The notes: generated by a model from the sequence alone, not told the origin. A DNA stretch of 64,000 nucleotides from Acanthosepion esculentum (GCA_964036315.1 OZ038496.1:11284035-11348034), one strand, 5' to 3'. Positions 50,065 to 61,176 are shown, counted from the stretch's first letter. Made by a program: numbers and translations.

Positions 50065-51623
50065 CACTACCAGTCAAAAGTATTTGGTCTCCCTGAAAAA
50101 TGTTCTACTAAACGTGTTATTTGCAATGAAATAAGTTATGCATCACAATGGTTTTATTTATTATATGAAATACAAGTTTTCCTGAGCCACATTAAATACA
50201 AATTAAACAAAAAACACAAAAAAAAACGTGTTAAACTTTTGATTCATCAAAATGACCACATTTATCCGCTATCACTGCTTCACAGATTCTCAGCATACTT
50301 TCCACCAAATAATGTAGACTGCAAATAGTTCTGTCCAGCTTTCCTGCAAGAGTTGCCAGAGATGAGCCGGACTTGTCGGTTGTTTAGCTCTGACTTTTCA
50401 GTCAAGTTCATCCCGCACCAATTCACTGATTGCGCCGACCAGGACATCAGTTGAAGGACGTGCTGTTCCTGTTTGATTTTAGAGTTTACTAGTAGACTTT
50501 GGGTTATTATCGTACATGAGTACAAATCCTTGAGCCAAAACCCGCGTTCCAGATGGGATCGCCTGATGCTGCAGTATGCTGTAATAGCCGGTCTGATTCA
50601 ATATGCCCTGCACCTGGTGCAAATACCCAACTTTGCAATTGGCAAAAGCCCACCACACCGTAACAGAGCCTCGTCCATGTTTTACGGTTGGCGTGATACA
50701 GGGGATTGCAGCTCTTTCACCAACTCTTCACCACACACAAACCGTCCTATTTGACCCAAAGATTTCGAAGTTTGATTCGTCAGTCCAAAGGACTTTATTC
50801 CACTGCTCTGTTGTCCAGTCTTTGTGCGCCTTAGCCCACTGGAGCATTTTGACTTTTGGATTCCTCAACAGTGGGTTTTTTTTAGATCAATTATGCCATA
50901 TAAGCCAGCTTCACGGAGTTTTGTCGTCACAGTGGATGTTGAGACGTTTTTTCACGACATTAGTTCAGTTGGACAGTAATGTTCGGAGCAGTCAGCCTTC
51001 TGTCATGCAAGCTGGTGACTCTGGGGAAATTGTCCTCTGCTCTTATTGTTACTTTTGGTCAATCAGCCTTACTTTTGGTCTCATTTTGTCCAGTTTCTTG
51101 ATGTCTCCTAACAATATACTTCACTGTATTTCTAGGGTTTTTTTTAAAAAATTCTCTGCTTGAATAACCTTTTTTTTTAAAGTAATGATCTCTTGTCTTT
51201 GTTCAAATGTAAGTTCACATGTTTTGGGAATTTTGTTGAGAAAAGATTTTGATCCTGAAAAAAAGTTCCAAAATTTAGTTTTTAATTTAAACAAAATATG
51301 AATAACAGATTTCACTACTGGGCAAAGTACATTGGCAGCATAGGTAAAACAAGTAGTATCTAACAGGCACTAATTTAACAAAATATAGTCTAATGTGAGT
51401 TCAAGTGATGGTATAATGTAACTTTTGGAAAACATTTTATTCATGCTCAGTAGTAAAGAAGAAAAACGCCTTCAAATCAATTGTCTTAAAGATATCTGGT
51501 TATACGGAAGTCAAAGTTACTGAGGAATACTTTGTGGTGCTTAAATTGTATCATTAAAAACAACACTTTTAGGAAGAGAAATAAAAAAATTTAAGGGTAG
51601 CCAAATAATTTTGACTGGTAGTG
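50065..51623 (-). mobile_element. Decayed Tc1-like transposon with terminal inverted repeats
   Basis: Ends CACTACCAGTCAAAAG (50065) and CTTTTGACTGGTAGTG-like (right end ATAATTTTGACTGGTAGTG, 51605-51623) are inverted repeats, each next to TA. The 1559 bp between holds minus-strand transposase remnants: TCELTFEQRQEIITLKKK (51220-51165), KTWTRLCYGVVGFCQLQSW, and at the C terminus LLSLHYLVESMLRICEAVI-like sequence with ADKCGHFDES. No open catalytic region remains. Confidence 0.9.
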
Positions 51624-52619
51624 TATATGAAGTCGAGCCGCCAGATCAGGACCATTAATATTGCTGATTCTTCTTTTGTTTTTTTTTTCTATTATTATTG
51701 ATGATTCTATCAAAAGACTCAATATAGATAGCAGGGGCATTGGGCCATATGTAGCAGCAATATTCTAGGCATGGACGAATGATAGTGTTATAAATACGTA
51801 AGAGATATTCTGGATTGTAAATAGTAATAAAGTCCAGACGGATCTGTAAAAGGGTTCGATTTATATTATGAACAATAATCTAAATCAATAAATCAATATA
51901 TTTCGATTCTGACAAATACCAGGCCTTGCGGTATGGTATCCTAAAATAATTATTTCCTGAAAAAAATATTCTCTATCTTTTTTACGATTGGACCAGTCTA
52001 TTTAAGTAGCGATGAACACGTCACATAAAATAATAATAATAATGGCACACAGAAATATGGACTCACAAGTCTTAATAAAAATGCAAACCATTCCTCATTT
52101 CGGCGTATTTGTGACGGAAATATTTTCTCGATAAGTTCCTGCGTCAATATTTTGGTAGACGGTAGCTATTGTATCCGTTCCGACGGCGATGCCATAACAA
52201 CGGGCAACTGGCTACACAGACTTTCGCTTCATCCAGGCTTAATGAGATTCACAGACACATGTAAACTCTCATTGAATTATTCATGACAACGTTTTCTGTA
52301 CTGTTCATCTTCAAAACTCTTTTTCCCCCTCTTGGGACACAACTTTTCTTCGGTTCGGCTTTTTTTCAGAGATTTCGCCCTTTTTTCTGCTTTTTTTTTT
52401 CACTTTCATTTCTTTCTTCTTTTATTGTCATTTCTTGCCTGAAGTCTCCTTTCATTTTATTCGTAGTCATTTTCTGTTTCTGTTCTTTCACATTTCTATA
52501 TGGCCTTTAACGTATTTCTTCTTTCTCTCGCTCTTACATATTTTTTCTCTTTTATTTCTTTGCGTTAAACTACACTTTCGTTCCTTTTTTCATCCCTTTT
52601 TTCCTTCTTTTTTGTCATT
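51624..52619. other. Unclassified, T-rich at its end
   Basis: 51720-51860 may be a LINE trace (minus strand). From 52280 the sequence becomes T/C-rich. No gene assigned. Confidence 0.4.
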
Positions 52620-53440
52620 CACTTTTAAATTCCTTTTTTCATTCCTTTTTCCATTGATTTTCATTCTTTTTTTCCATGCATTTTTCATTCCTTTTTTCAT
52701 TAACACGTTTTCAATCCTTTTTCATTCACTGTTTTTTATTCTATTTCTCATTCCTTTTTTTATTCATTGTTTTTCATTTTTCATTCCTTTTTTATTTCTT
52801 TTTCATTCACTTCTTTCTATTCATTTTTCACATACTATTTTTCATTCATTTTCATTCCTCTTACATTCACTGTTTTTTATTCCTTTTTTCATCCCCTTTT
52901 TTCCTTCACTTTTGTCATTCACTTTTCATTGCTGTTTAATTCTTTTTTTCATTTACTTTTACATTTCATTTTTTCATTCCTTTTTCCATTGATTTTTCAT
53001 TCTTTATTCCATGCACTTTTTCATTCCTTTTTTCATTTACTCGTTTTCAATCCTTTTTCATTCATTGTTCATACCTTTTTTCATTCACCTTTTTTATTAC
53101 GTTTTCATTCACTATTTTTCATTCCTTTTCACTTCTTTTTCATTCACTCTTTTGCATTGTTTTTCATTTCTTTTTTATTTCTATTTCTCATTCGTTCCTT
53201 TCTATTCCTTTCTCATTTACTATTTTTTATTCATTTTCATTCCTTTTACATTCACTGTCTTTCATTCCATTTTTCGTTCCTTTTCTCATTCATTGTTTTT
53301 TTTTTGTTCTTTCTCATTTCGTTTTTATTCCTTTCTTTCATTGACTCGTTTTCATTCCTTTTTGATTAACTTTTTTCATTCACTCTTTTTAATTCAATTT
53401 TTCATTCACTTGTTCATTCCTTTTCGTTCTTTATCATTGC
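52620..53440. repeat. Pyrimidine-rich minisatellite, TTTTTCATTC-type
   Basis: Irregular repeats of TTTTTTCATTCCTTTTT and TTTTCATTCACT over about 800 bp, almost purine-free on the plus strand. The long F/S/H-rich open frames in all three plus frames are translations of it and not proteins. Confidence 0.92.
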
Positions 53441-53499
53441 TTTTTTCGTTCTTTTTTGTATTCACGCTTTCTATTTTGGTTTTCTTCTCTATATTCCTT

Positions 53500-53785
53500 G
53501 TCTCCTTTTAGGGCGTGGCCGATATGGCTCTCCACAAAATTACCATCCTTTATATCATTTAGCAATATATGACATTTTACCATCCGCCTCTCCCTGTTAT
53601 CCAATTTCACAAAGCTCGCCATGCAGGTCATTCTCTGTTTTCCTCTGCACCTGTAAGAATTAAATTTTCCAAGCCCTCTTTCCTCATTGTGTGTCTTAGA
53701 AATTCCAGATATCTCTTTCGTCCTAATTATTCTCATCCTTTCACCTATACCGTAATTAATTTTCAGCATAAACCCATCAACTACT
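53500..53785 (-). mobile_element. RTE-like LINE C-terminal fragment
   Basis: Minus strand: GLGKFNSYRCRGKQRMTCMA + SFVKLDNRERRMVKCHILLN + DIKDGNFVESHIGHALKGDK. This is the ..GLENL..G.RGRQRMT...W..MI.H.LKG terminal signature of RTE-type ORFs, still open over about 90 residues. Confidence 0.8.
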
Positions 53786-53869
53786 CCAGCGCCATTACTG
53801 CATTTTTTAAGCTAAAATCAACAAGTAGGCTGTTGATCACCCAAATAAGAACAACCACAGAGCGACAAA

Positions 53870-54281
53870 TAGTACTGGTTCGATCGACCCGATCCACTGC
53901 TGATGCCTTAACTACCATTAATCACAGGTACAGGGAGACAAAAGACAATACATTTCAAGGACTATACGATTAGATATTTCAAAGGTTTTTGACAAGGTGT
54001 GGTATAAGGATTGCTGCATAAGTTCTCTACCTATAGAATCATTGGAACTGTCTTCTCAATTATAAAGTCCTTCCTAACGGGTAGGTCCCAAAAGGTAGTG
54101 GTTAACGGCCACCTCCAGCAATCAGCGCAAGCGACCACCAGGGGTTGCTTCACTAACCAACACTCTTTCTACTTGGCATAAATGATCTACCCAAGCGTAT
54201 ACCCCGATAATTTGTGAATATCTCTGCTGAAGAAATAAGTGTATATGGATTCATCGCCAAAACTCTTGATGACCAGAGATA
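53870..54281 (+). mobile_element. LINE B, RT fragment (left of an inserted patch)
   Basis: STADALTTINHRYRETKDN in one frame, RLDISKVFDKVWYKD (RT motif A) in another, GINDLP, then NISAEEISVYGFIAKTLDD, where motif C (YADD) is replaced. Continues at 54429. Confidence 0.75.
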
Positions 54282-54428
54282 GTTCTTAAAGGCAGGAACA
54301 ATCGATGCAGTCTGGAAAACAAGATTATTTGATGCAGTAATTATATAATTTGGAGAGGGCGTGCGCCAGTTCAGGTGCACATTTCTTCAATTCAATGGCT
54401 GGTATCCCATCTCCACCACTATCCTTGG
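54282..54428 (-). mobile_element. LINE A patch inside LINE B
   Basis: About 146 bp, nearly identical to 60083-60228 with only a few differences over its length. Minus strand reads MHLNWRTPSPNYIITASNNL + VFQTASIVPAFKN. Both ends are abrupt and LINE B resumes after it. The near identity contrasts with the ruin of the host LINE. Confidence 0.9.
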
Positions 54429-54745
54429 CAGCTAATCTAGCCTCTGATCTAGCTCTAACAGCTCATTAGGGCGAACAACTGGCTGGTCACGTTCAAGGCC
54501 TTGAAAAACAAACTGTTGACATTCTACCATCGCCGATTGAACTTACACCAATCGCAATGAACGGATGTTCCCTTGGGAGAGGCTCCGTGCCTTTAGAGAC
54601 TACTGGACCGTAAACTCATTCCAGACCTCAAGTGGAACTCATACATACGATCCATCGATAAAGATGCTGGAAACATGGTCGGTTCCCTGTACCGCTCCAG
54701 TAAATACCTGACTCCTCCTGCTATTCTGTACCTATATAAGATCAG
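54429..54745 (+). mobile_element. LINE B, right of the inserted patch
   Basis: SNLASDLALTAH..., GCGAACAACTGGCTGGTCACG (NNWLVT), AMNGCSLGRGSVPLE, and ending around GSLYRSSKYLTPPAILYLYK (frameshifted). Confidence 0.75.
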
Positions 54746-54774
54746 TAGTAGTTTTGTACTTTAAAGAAGAGAAG

Positions 54775-54985
54775 ATTATTATACAGGGTTAAAAATTGAG
54801 ACATTATTTTTTTTATTAGATATCTTACTATGAGGAAAAAACAAAAGCATTTTATAATTAGACTTTACTCTCCTCAAAATATCCTGCTTTATCTTTGATT
54901 ACTGCAGCACAAATTTTTGGCAAACGTTGCAAATGTTTCTCAAAGTATAAGTTTAATAATTGATTCCATTCTTTTTCAATGGCTC
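54775..54985 (-). pseudogene. Tc1-like transposase C-terminus
   Basis: Minus strand: AIEKEWNQLLNLYFEKHLQR + LPKICAAVIKDKAGYFEESK + V and stop, the standard Tc1-family end, then about 60 bp to ACAGGGTTAAAAATTGAG. The rest of the element is absent. Confidence 0.8.
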
Positions 54986-55423
54986 TATTTCATTTTTTTT
55001 ACACTCTTCTCCCATCGCATGCTAATTCTGGGGGTCACTTAAAACTTTTAAACTCTAGTGTATACCTTTACAGTCTACGAGTTAAAATTTCTACACCTGC
55101 TTTGATACAGCTCCGATCATTTGTGAACATCTATGGTGATAATACAACCGTATATGGGCTCGCCTACAAAACCCTAGATGACCTCTGATTAACAGCTGAT
55201 CACTCCTCTGACTGAACACTAACAGCTCATTGAGGGAACAACTAGCTGGTCACATTCAATGCCACGAAAGTGTCATTTCACTATCGTCGATCGGGCCAAA
55301 AACAATCACTAATCATGATGAAGGGATTTTTCTTTAGCGAGGCCCCGTGCTTTGAGCACCAATTCGAACTTAAGCTAAGCCCAAACCTCAAGTTCACTTA
55401 ATAGATACGACCCCCAGTTTCGT
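54986..55423 (+). mobile_element. LINE B, second partial copy
   Basis: RSFVNIYGDNTTVYGLAYKT + LDDL (motif C as YGDN), LTADHSSD, NNxLVTFNATKVSFHYRRSG, MMKGFFFSEAPCFEHQFELK + LSPNLKF. Interrupted at 55424 by the composite repeat. The 3' end resumes near 56190. Confidence 0.78.
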
Positions 55424-56120
55424 TTTGTTTGGTTTATTTTGTTTTATGGCATATCAACTGAAATGGGTTATTTAATGCCGTCAACATTTTTAGGATAGAC
55501 TCGTATGAATAGAATATGTATTCTTTGGTTTAGATTGGTTTCGTTTATTTTGTTTTACGGCATATCAACCTCAATGGGTTATTTAATGCCAACAACATTT
55601 TTAAGATAGATTCGTATGAATAGTATATGTATTCTTTGGTTTAGATTGGTTTCGTTTATTTTGTTTTACGGCATATCAACCTCAATGGGTTATTTAATGC
55701 CGACAACATTTTTAGGATAGATTCGTATGAACAGAATATGTATTCTTTGGTTTAGATTGGTTTCGTTTATTTTGTTTTACGGCGTATCAACCTCAATGAT
55801 TTATTTAATGCCGACAACAATTTTTTATTTCTGGTAATATTATTTCTGGTTATATTTTTTTTGTCAAAAATCTGTACCAGGTATTATTTTTCCTTCAAAA
55901 TTGTATTGCTGGTAATAATTTTTTTCAAAAAAGTATTGCTGGCAATAGTTAACTTTTTGCCCATAGCTGGGACCCTAACATGTGGTCAGGTGGACCTGGG
56001 AACACCAGCAATTAAGAAGTGGTTCAACGCTCCTCAAAACTTTTAGATCAGAGGCCTTGCTGCTGGATGTAGTTTATCGTCTTACCCAGGACGCGGATGT
56101 AGTTTAACGTCTTACCGAGG
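55424..56120 (+). repeat. Composite unclassified repeat, copy 3, with four 111-bp units
   Basis: TTTTACGGCATATCAACC...TTTAATGCCGACAAC units at 55448, 55559, 55670 and 55781 (111-bp period, each with GTATGAATAGAATATGTATT), then the TTGCTGGTAATAATT minisatellite (55840-55950), then CCCATAGCTGGGACCCTAAC, GGTGGACCTGGGAACACC, CAACGCTCCTCAAAAC and CCTTGCTGCTGGATGTAG to CCCAGGACG. Confidence 0.88.
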
Positions 56121-56189
56121 ACGAACGACCCCGGTTAAAAATACTGGTAAAATGGTTGCTGTCTTGAACATCTTCAGTAAGTTGCTAAC

Positions 56190-56570
56190 TTCTGCTGTCG
56201 TTTCGAATTATTTTCCACTCTACAACCTCTTTTTTCACAGATGAAACGTCGCAAGATCTCGCGGCTGTTGCTATTTCAGTGGAAAAGGTTCAGACGAACT
56301 ACATCCCTTAGTTCCACCAGTTCTAACCTTACAGGGTTAAGACCTAACATGCTACGCACATTGTAACGACGCACACCATTGCCTTTCTAGTCCATTGGTG
56401 AGATATAAGTCTCACTGGAGCAGCTTCTTCTCACGGTGGAATCGACTTCCAAGGAGGTGCTTCCTCGATCACTACAAACTTAACCTGTTCCTTTCTAGAG
56501 TATACCGTTATCTATCCTAATTATTCTCATAAACTGTGACTCTTACATTGTACCACAAGGGATCTAGTTC
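56190..56570 (+). mobile_element. LINE B 3' end
   Basis: TRYKSHWSSFFSRWNRLPRR + CFLDHYKLNLFLSRVYRYLS and stop (56397-56518), the typical LWN.LP..CFPDHYNLNLFKSRVNRYLS end, then a short A-rich tail. It follows the composite repeat, so that repeat appears to have inserted into LINE B or to sit between two copies. Confidence 0.82.
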
Positions 56571-56980
56571 AGATCGAACGTCAATATAAAACAAAAATTA
56601 AATCTCTTTGTCTTCTGTCATTTTTTTTCTTGTGCTATCATTCTTCATCTGACTTTATATTTCTTTAATTTCTTTCCTAGATTCTTCTTGACTTTCATTC
56701 GTTTTCCAAATTGTGTTCATTGTTTCAATTTCTTCTTTGGCCATCCTTTTAATCGTCTTTTTCATTTCGTTTTATTTTTCATTCATTTATCCTTTCATCT
56801 ATTATTCTCATTTTCCTTTCGTCCTCATTATTTCTTAGAATTCTTTTTTTTTTTCTTTTCTTTTGTCATTTTATTTCTGTTTCAATTTTTCATTCTCGCC
56901 TTCCTTACTACTTAATTTTTTTTCTTTTGTGAATGTTTCCTGTTGTATTGTCTGTTTTTTTCTGTCTTTGATTATCGACT
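56571..56980. other. T-rich, no gene seen
   Basis: Pyrimidine-rich. Open frames are F/S-rich and low complexity. Confidence 0.5.
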
Positions 56981-57270
56981 TCTTTCTTACAATTTTTCTT
57001 TCTTTCTTTCTTTCATTCTTTCTTACAATCTTTCTTTCTTTCTTTCTTACAATTTTTCTTTCTTTCCTTCTTTCTTTCTTTCTTACAATCTTTCTTTCTT
57101 TCTTACAATTTTTCTTTCTTTCTCTCTTTCTTTCCTTCTCACAATTTTTCTTTCATTCATTCTTTCTTTCTTACAATTTTTCTTTTTTACTTTCTTTTTT
57201 ACAATATTTCTTTCTTTCTTACAAATTTTCTTTCTTTCTTTCTTTATTTCTTTATTTATTTATTCATTTA
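56981..57270. repeat. (TTTC)n minisatellite with TTACAATTTTTC
   Basis: CTTTCTTTCTTTCTTACAAT recurs with variable TTTC counts about every 30-50 bp, nine or more times. Confidence 0.93.
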
Positions 57271-57715
57271 TTCATTTATTTTGGTATTCTATCCTTTTCT
57301 TTTGAATGTTTTATTCTTCCGTTCCTTTACTTCTCTCTCTCATTTCATTCTTTTTGCTTTCGTTTTCTTTGTATATATTTTTTTAATTATTATTCCTCTT
57401 TCTTTTTTGGCTCGGACCATTCTTCAGACTTCTTTCCATGATTTCTTAGTTTCTTTCTTTCTTGTCTAAGATTTTAATTATCAACCGGACATTGGTTTTG
57501 CTATTTAACATTGTATTGTGTTTTTCTTCCCATTTTTATGAAGTTTTCATGAAATCCTCTTGGCTATTAATCAACTATTCTTTCTTACCTGCATTTTTTC
57601 TTACTTTTCTCTAATCTTTGTTCCGCGTTTCTTCGTTTTTCTATAACTTATTTCTGTTTTTTTCTTTCCTTGTTTCTTTCTTTCCTTCACTTTTCCTTCA
57701 TTTTTAGTCTCATGA
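57271..57715. other. T/C-rich, no gene seen
   Basis: Low-complexity pyrimidine-rich sequence. Confidence 0.5.
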
Positions 57716-57765
57716 TACACACACACAGAGACACATACATATATATACGTGTGTGTGTGTGTGTA

Positions 57766-57925
57766 AATATAAAAGTGGACATTGAAGTCAATACCGAATA
57801 GCAACAGTCTGTTTCATGCTTGAATTCAATCCTCCGGTCATGAAGATTGCGTTCAAGCATGACGCAGACTGTCGCCGTTCAGTCTTGATCCCAATATCCA
57901 CTTCTCTATTTACATGTTCTATCAC
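57766..57925. repeat. Copy 5 of the TTGACTTCAATGT-type repeat, palindromic
   Basis: Arms AAAGTGGACATTGAAGTCAA...CAGTCTGTTTCATGCTTGAA and TTCAAGCATGACGCAGACTG...CAATATCCACTTCTC, about 65 bp, around TCCTCCGGTCATGAAG. Preceded by an (AC)/(GT)n stretch at 57716-57765. Confidence 0.75.
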
Positions 57926-57965
57926 TGATACACATATGTATATATAGCCTCCATTAAAACTAATT

Positions 57966-58160
57966 TTTAAACAGTCGACATTTATATAACAGTCGACATT
58001 GAAGTCAAAACCCAGAGTCGACTAAAAGAAATCGATGACCTGGCGATTTCATTTACCTGTAGTCGCTGGTTGTTGACTTCAATGTACACCTTCATATTTA
58101 CATTTATTTAATTTACTCTTTATCCCTGATATTATTTTAACCCATAAATATAGCATACCT
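57966..58160. repeat. Copy 6 of the TTGACTTCAATGT-type repeat, palindromic
   Basis: CGACATTGAAGTCAAAACCC is mirrored by GTTGTTGACTTCAATGTACAC, then TTCATATTTACATTTATTTA, GATATTATTTTAACCCATAA and ATAGCATACC, followed by a (TA)n array. Confidence 0.75.
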
Positions 58161-58177
58161 TAAAAGTATAGTTTCTC

Positions 58178-58179
58178 TC

Positions 58180-58253
<74 letters not shown>
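58178..58253. repeat. (TA)n microsatellite
   Basis: About 74 bp TA, between a repeat end and a LINE A tail. Confidence 0.97.
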
Positions 58254-58254
<1 letters not shown>

Positions 58255-58256
<2 letters not shown>

Positions 58257-58312
58257 CATTTCACCCTAAGTAAGGCGGGAAGTCATTAGCATGCAAGAGG
58301 TTACAGAGAATT
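58255..58312 (-). mobile_element. LINE A 3' tail only
   Basis: AGCATTTCACCCTAAGTAAG + GCGGGAAGTCATTAGCATGC + AAGAGGTTACAGAG is the tail of LINE A, joined directly to TTCTGAAGAAATTATTTC. Confidence 0.75.
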
Positions 58313-58400
58313 CTGAAGAAATTATTTCTGTTGACGAAACACGAAACATATCCGGTTTTCCATTTTGTCATTTAATCAAACACGCGCACAGACACACACA
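58306..58400 (+). repeat. Penelope-type hairpin end
   Basis: TTCTGAAGAAATTATTTCTG + TTGACGAAACACGAAACATA + TCCGGTTTTCCATTTTG, mirrored at 43130-43200. Confidence 0.7.
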
Positions 58401-58489
58401 CTCACACACACAAATATATATATATATATGCTATTCAGAAATATATATATATATATATATATATACACAATATATATATATATATATAT
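58400..58489. repeat. (AC)n and (TA)n with ATGCTATTCAGAAAT spacer
   Basis: Same order, inverted, as 42995-43120. Confidence 0.93.
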
Positions 58490-58614
58490 TTGTAATGGTA
58501 ATGGTTAGCAAGCTTGTCACGCTAGAAAAATTACGACTGAGTAGTGAGTTCGATTCTCACTGGTGCCCCTACTTTCGGTCTTATGCCACCTCTAAGCTAT
58601 GCATTGAAAATCAC

Positions 58615-58618
<4 letters not shown>
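58490..58618 (+). mobile_element. tRNA-derived SINE (TAATGGTTAGCAAGC family)
   Basis: GTAATGGTTAGCAAGCTTGTC (A box), GTGAGTTCGATTCTCACTGG (B box), TACTTTCGGTCTTATGCCAC tail and CTATGCATTGAAAATCACTA, then (TA)n. Matches 42865-42985 on the other strand. Confidence 0.85.

Positions 58619-58680
<62 letters not shown>
58619..58680. repeat. (TA)n between SINE and LINE A
   Basis: About 60 bp TA. Confidence 0.97.
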
Positions 58681-58682
<2 letters not shown>

Positions 58683-60980
58683 AAGCATTTTACCCCAAGC
58701 AACGCGGGAAGCCACTAGCACGCAAGGGGTTACAGAGGATTTAGAGCGAGAGCAGATAGGAGTGATAGAGAAAAGGATGAGGAGAAGGATAGTGGATAGA
58801 TCAAGGCAACTGGAGATCTCGATTGACATTACATTTGAATAGTTGGAGATTATAACTATCAAGGAAACAGTGAAAAGTGAAGGGATTTCCACAGGCAAGA
58901 ATTGCGAGATATGAAGCTATTGGAGTAGAAGAGACAGCTACATTTAACAGTTTCAACAGTGAAATGGTGGGGGCGGGATGCCAACCTCCTAGGATGCTTG
59001 AAATCATGAAGTCTGGGAATCAGCGAAAGCAGCTCCTCGGAGCAATTACCATGAAAGTATTTGTAAAAAAGAGAGAGAGAGAGAGAGGCGACGGCACGTC
59101 TGTGAGAGAACCACTGCAGACGAGATGCCAGATCAGGGCCAATTACATTGCATATCCGTCTCTGGATCTTATCAAGAACCCCAGGCAAACAGAAGCGGCT
59201 CCAGACCATATATGTCAACAATACTCCGTGCAAGGGCGATTGGTTGATTCGTAAGATCAAATTCCGGGGAGAAAAATTTCGTGTCACGGCGGTTGACGAA
59301 GATTTGTTCCATCTCAAATCAGCAGACAACGTGAGACCGAGCAGCCGCAGAGAGGAGCTCTCGAGAAGTTGAGCGTCAGACATTCTAATGGGATGCAGGG
59401 AAGGATCTCTGTGGTAATTAATAGAAAGCAGTTTTGTTTTTGAGGCGTTAAAATTAACCAGCCAATTCCTGTCCCAGTTCACAACCGATTAGAGGTCCTT
59501 TTTGAGACGAACGGCCAGGTTAGTTTTGCCAGCGACACTAGATTTGTTTTTGAGGCATGATTAAATTGTAGTGTCGCCCGCGTAGATGCCTACTTGGGAA
59601 TCTATGGCGTCAGGAAGATCGTTAATGAAGATAAGGAACAGAATAGGGCCTTGGATTGAGCCTTGTGGTACACCTGCGTTCGTGGGTTAGGAGCTGGAGG
59701 AGAATCCGTTGAGAACAACCTTCAATTCACGGTTTAACAGGAATGATCGTATTAAGTCAAACAATCGACCTGTAATACTATAACCCTGTAGCTTGCGTAG
59801 AAGGCCAGCATGCCAAACCCTATCAAACGCTTTGGAGATGTCTAGAGCCACGGCATTAGCTTCTCCGTTATTTTGAAGGGCTTGGTAAACAACTTCAGTG
59901 ATGGCCGTAAGCACATCAGCTGTAGATTGGGCAAAGCGGAAAACATATTGCTTGTCTGAGAGCAGATCATGGGATGTAAGGTGATTAACCACTTCGGCAT
60001 TGATTAAAGCCTCGAAGACTTTGCAGAAGAGGGGTAGGAGACTGATAGGACGGTACTTAGAAGGGTCAGAATGGTCGCCAGAATTCTTAAAGGCAGGAAC
60101 AATCGATGCAGTCTGGAAAACAAGATTCTTTGATGCAGTAATTATATAATTTGGAGAGGGCGTGCGCCAGTTCAGGTGCACATTTCTTCAAGACAATGGC
60201 TGGTATCCCATCTCCACCACTATCCTTGTGGGTGCCTAAATTAGAGACAATACACAAAATACCAATGACGGGGTTATGTGCAACCCGCTCAGTAGAGCCT
60301 CAGTTGTAAGAGGGAAATCGGGTATGGGTACACCGGACGAGTCGAGCGTTGAATTGAATGAAAATTTCCGAGAAAAGCATTGAGCCATGTCGGCAGAGGA
60401 GATCAGGACGTCAAACTGGTTGAACAAAGGAGCTATCGTTAAGTACGCTCTTGCAGAGACGCCAATAATCCTTGGATCCGAATTTGCGAGATGCAATAAG
60501 TTCCTTCATTCGAGCAGCAAATAGTGACTTAGCTTCGTTCAGGACACGCTTAGACTCGTTACGGGCAGAGGCAGAGAGACGTCTATTGCAGTTGGACATG
60601 TCGCTACAATATAGGTGGAAGAATGGTTCCTATGGGCAATGGCGGCCGAACAAGCAGCGGATAACCAAAGGGAGAAGCGCGATTTAGCCTTAAATTTCCT
60701 TGCCGGGATGAAAGCGTCGATTCCAGCTTTAACCCACGAGGAGACCTCAGAAGGACATTCTTGAACGGGGAGCGTAAAGACAACATCACAGGGGACATCG
60801 CGCAGGAAATCACGGAACGTGTCCCAGTCAGCTCGTTGATAGTAGAACGAGGTTCTAGTGGTAAGAGTTTCTTTGCAGTGGGGGTGGGGTTGAGTTGAAG
60901 ATGTTGATAGACACTACAGCATATTCGGAGTTACCAAGAGGGCAGAGCTGCGTGGCGCTACAAGACTTGGGGATGGAGGT

Positions 60981-60985
<5 letters not shown>
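58681..60985 (-). mobile_element. LINE A, longest copy (about 2.3 kb), 5'-truncated
   Basis: On the minus strand, in order: the end of an endonuclease-like domain (SATQLCPLGNSEYAVVSI, 60965-60910); a linker with RNESKRVLNEAKSLFAARMK and SKDYWRLCKSVLND (60560-60430); SRKFSFNSTLDSSGVPIPDF; RT with SDPSKYRPISLLPLFCKVFE (60070-60010), FAQSTADVL, motif A ALDISKAFDRVWHAGLL (59855-59800), and motif C YAGD (59590-59575) in place of YADD; DRNWLVNFNASKTKLLSI; RICNVIGPDLASRLQ; the terminal FKCNVNRDLQLP; and the tail ending at 58681 next to (TA)n. Several frameshifts. It is the best template for the family. Confidence 0.92.
59687..60181 (-). pseudogene. LINE A reverse transcriptase, open RT segment
   Basis: 164 codons remain open: RT fingers (IVPAFKNSGDHSDPSKYRPI), palm motif A with its Asp (DISKAFDRVW), and LIRSFLLNRELKVVLNGFSS. 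The frame breaks before motif C, which lies just downstream in another frame as YAGD. A domain fragment of ORF2, which would encode endonuclease and RT for target-primed reverse transcription. Confidence 0.88.
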
Positions 60986-61036
<51 letters not shown>

Positions 61037-61037
61037 G
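60984..61037. repeat. (AC)n(TA)n at the LINE 5' truncation
   Basis: About 26 bp AC then about 27 bp TA, exactly at the truncated 5' end of LINE A. Confidence 0.95.
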
Positions 61038-61176
61038 TGCTCAGTATTAAAAATATTAAAATAATGTTAAAAATAAACAGTTATTAATATTACATAAAAA
61101 AAATTACTCAGCTTTTAAATGTCTTCAGGGGTTCTGATTTTAAACAGTATTTCCAAATTTTCCAATATATATATAT

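Noticed and set aside
50473..51163. Plus-strand open frame of 186 codons
   Set aside because: It is antisense to the decayed Tc1 transposase on the minus strand.
52435..53511. Phenylalanine/serine-rich open frames up to 200 codons, superficially like multi-pass membrane proteins
   Set aside because: They arise from a pyrimidine-rich minisatellite. All three plus frames stay open and composition, not conservation, explains the hydrophobicity.
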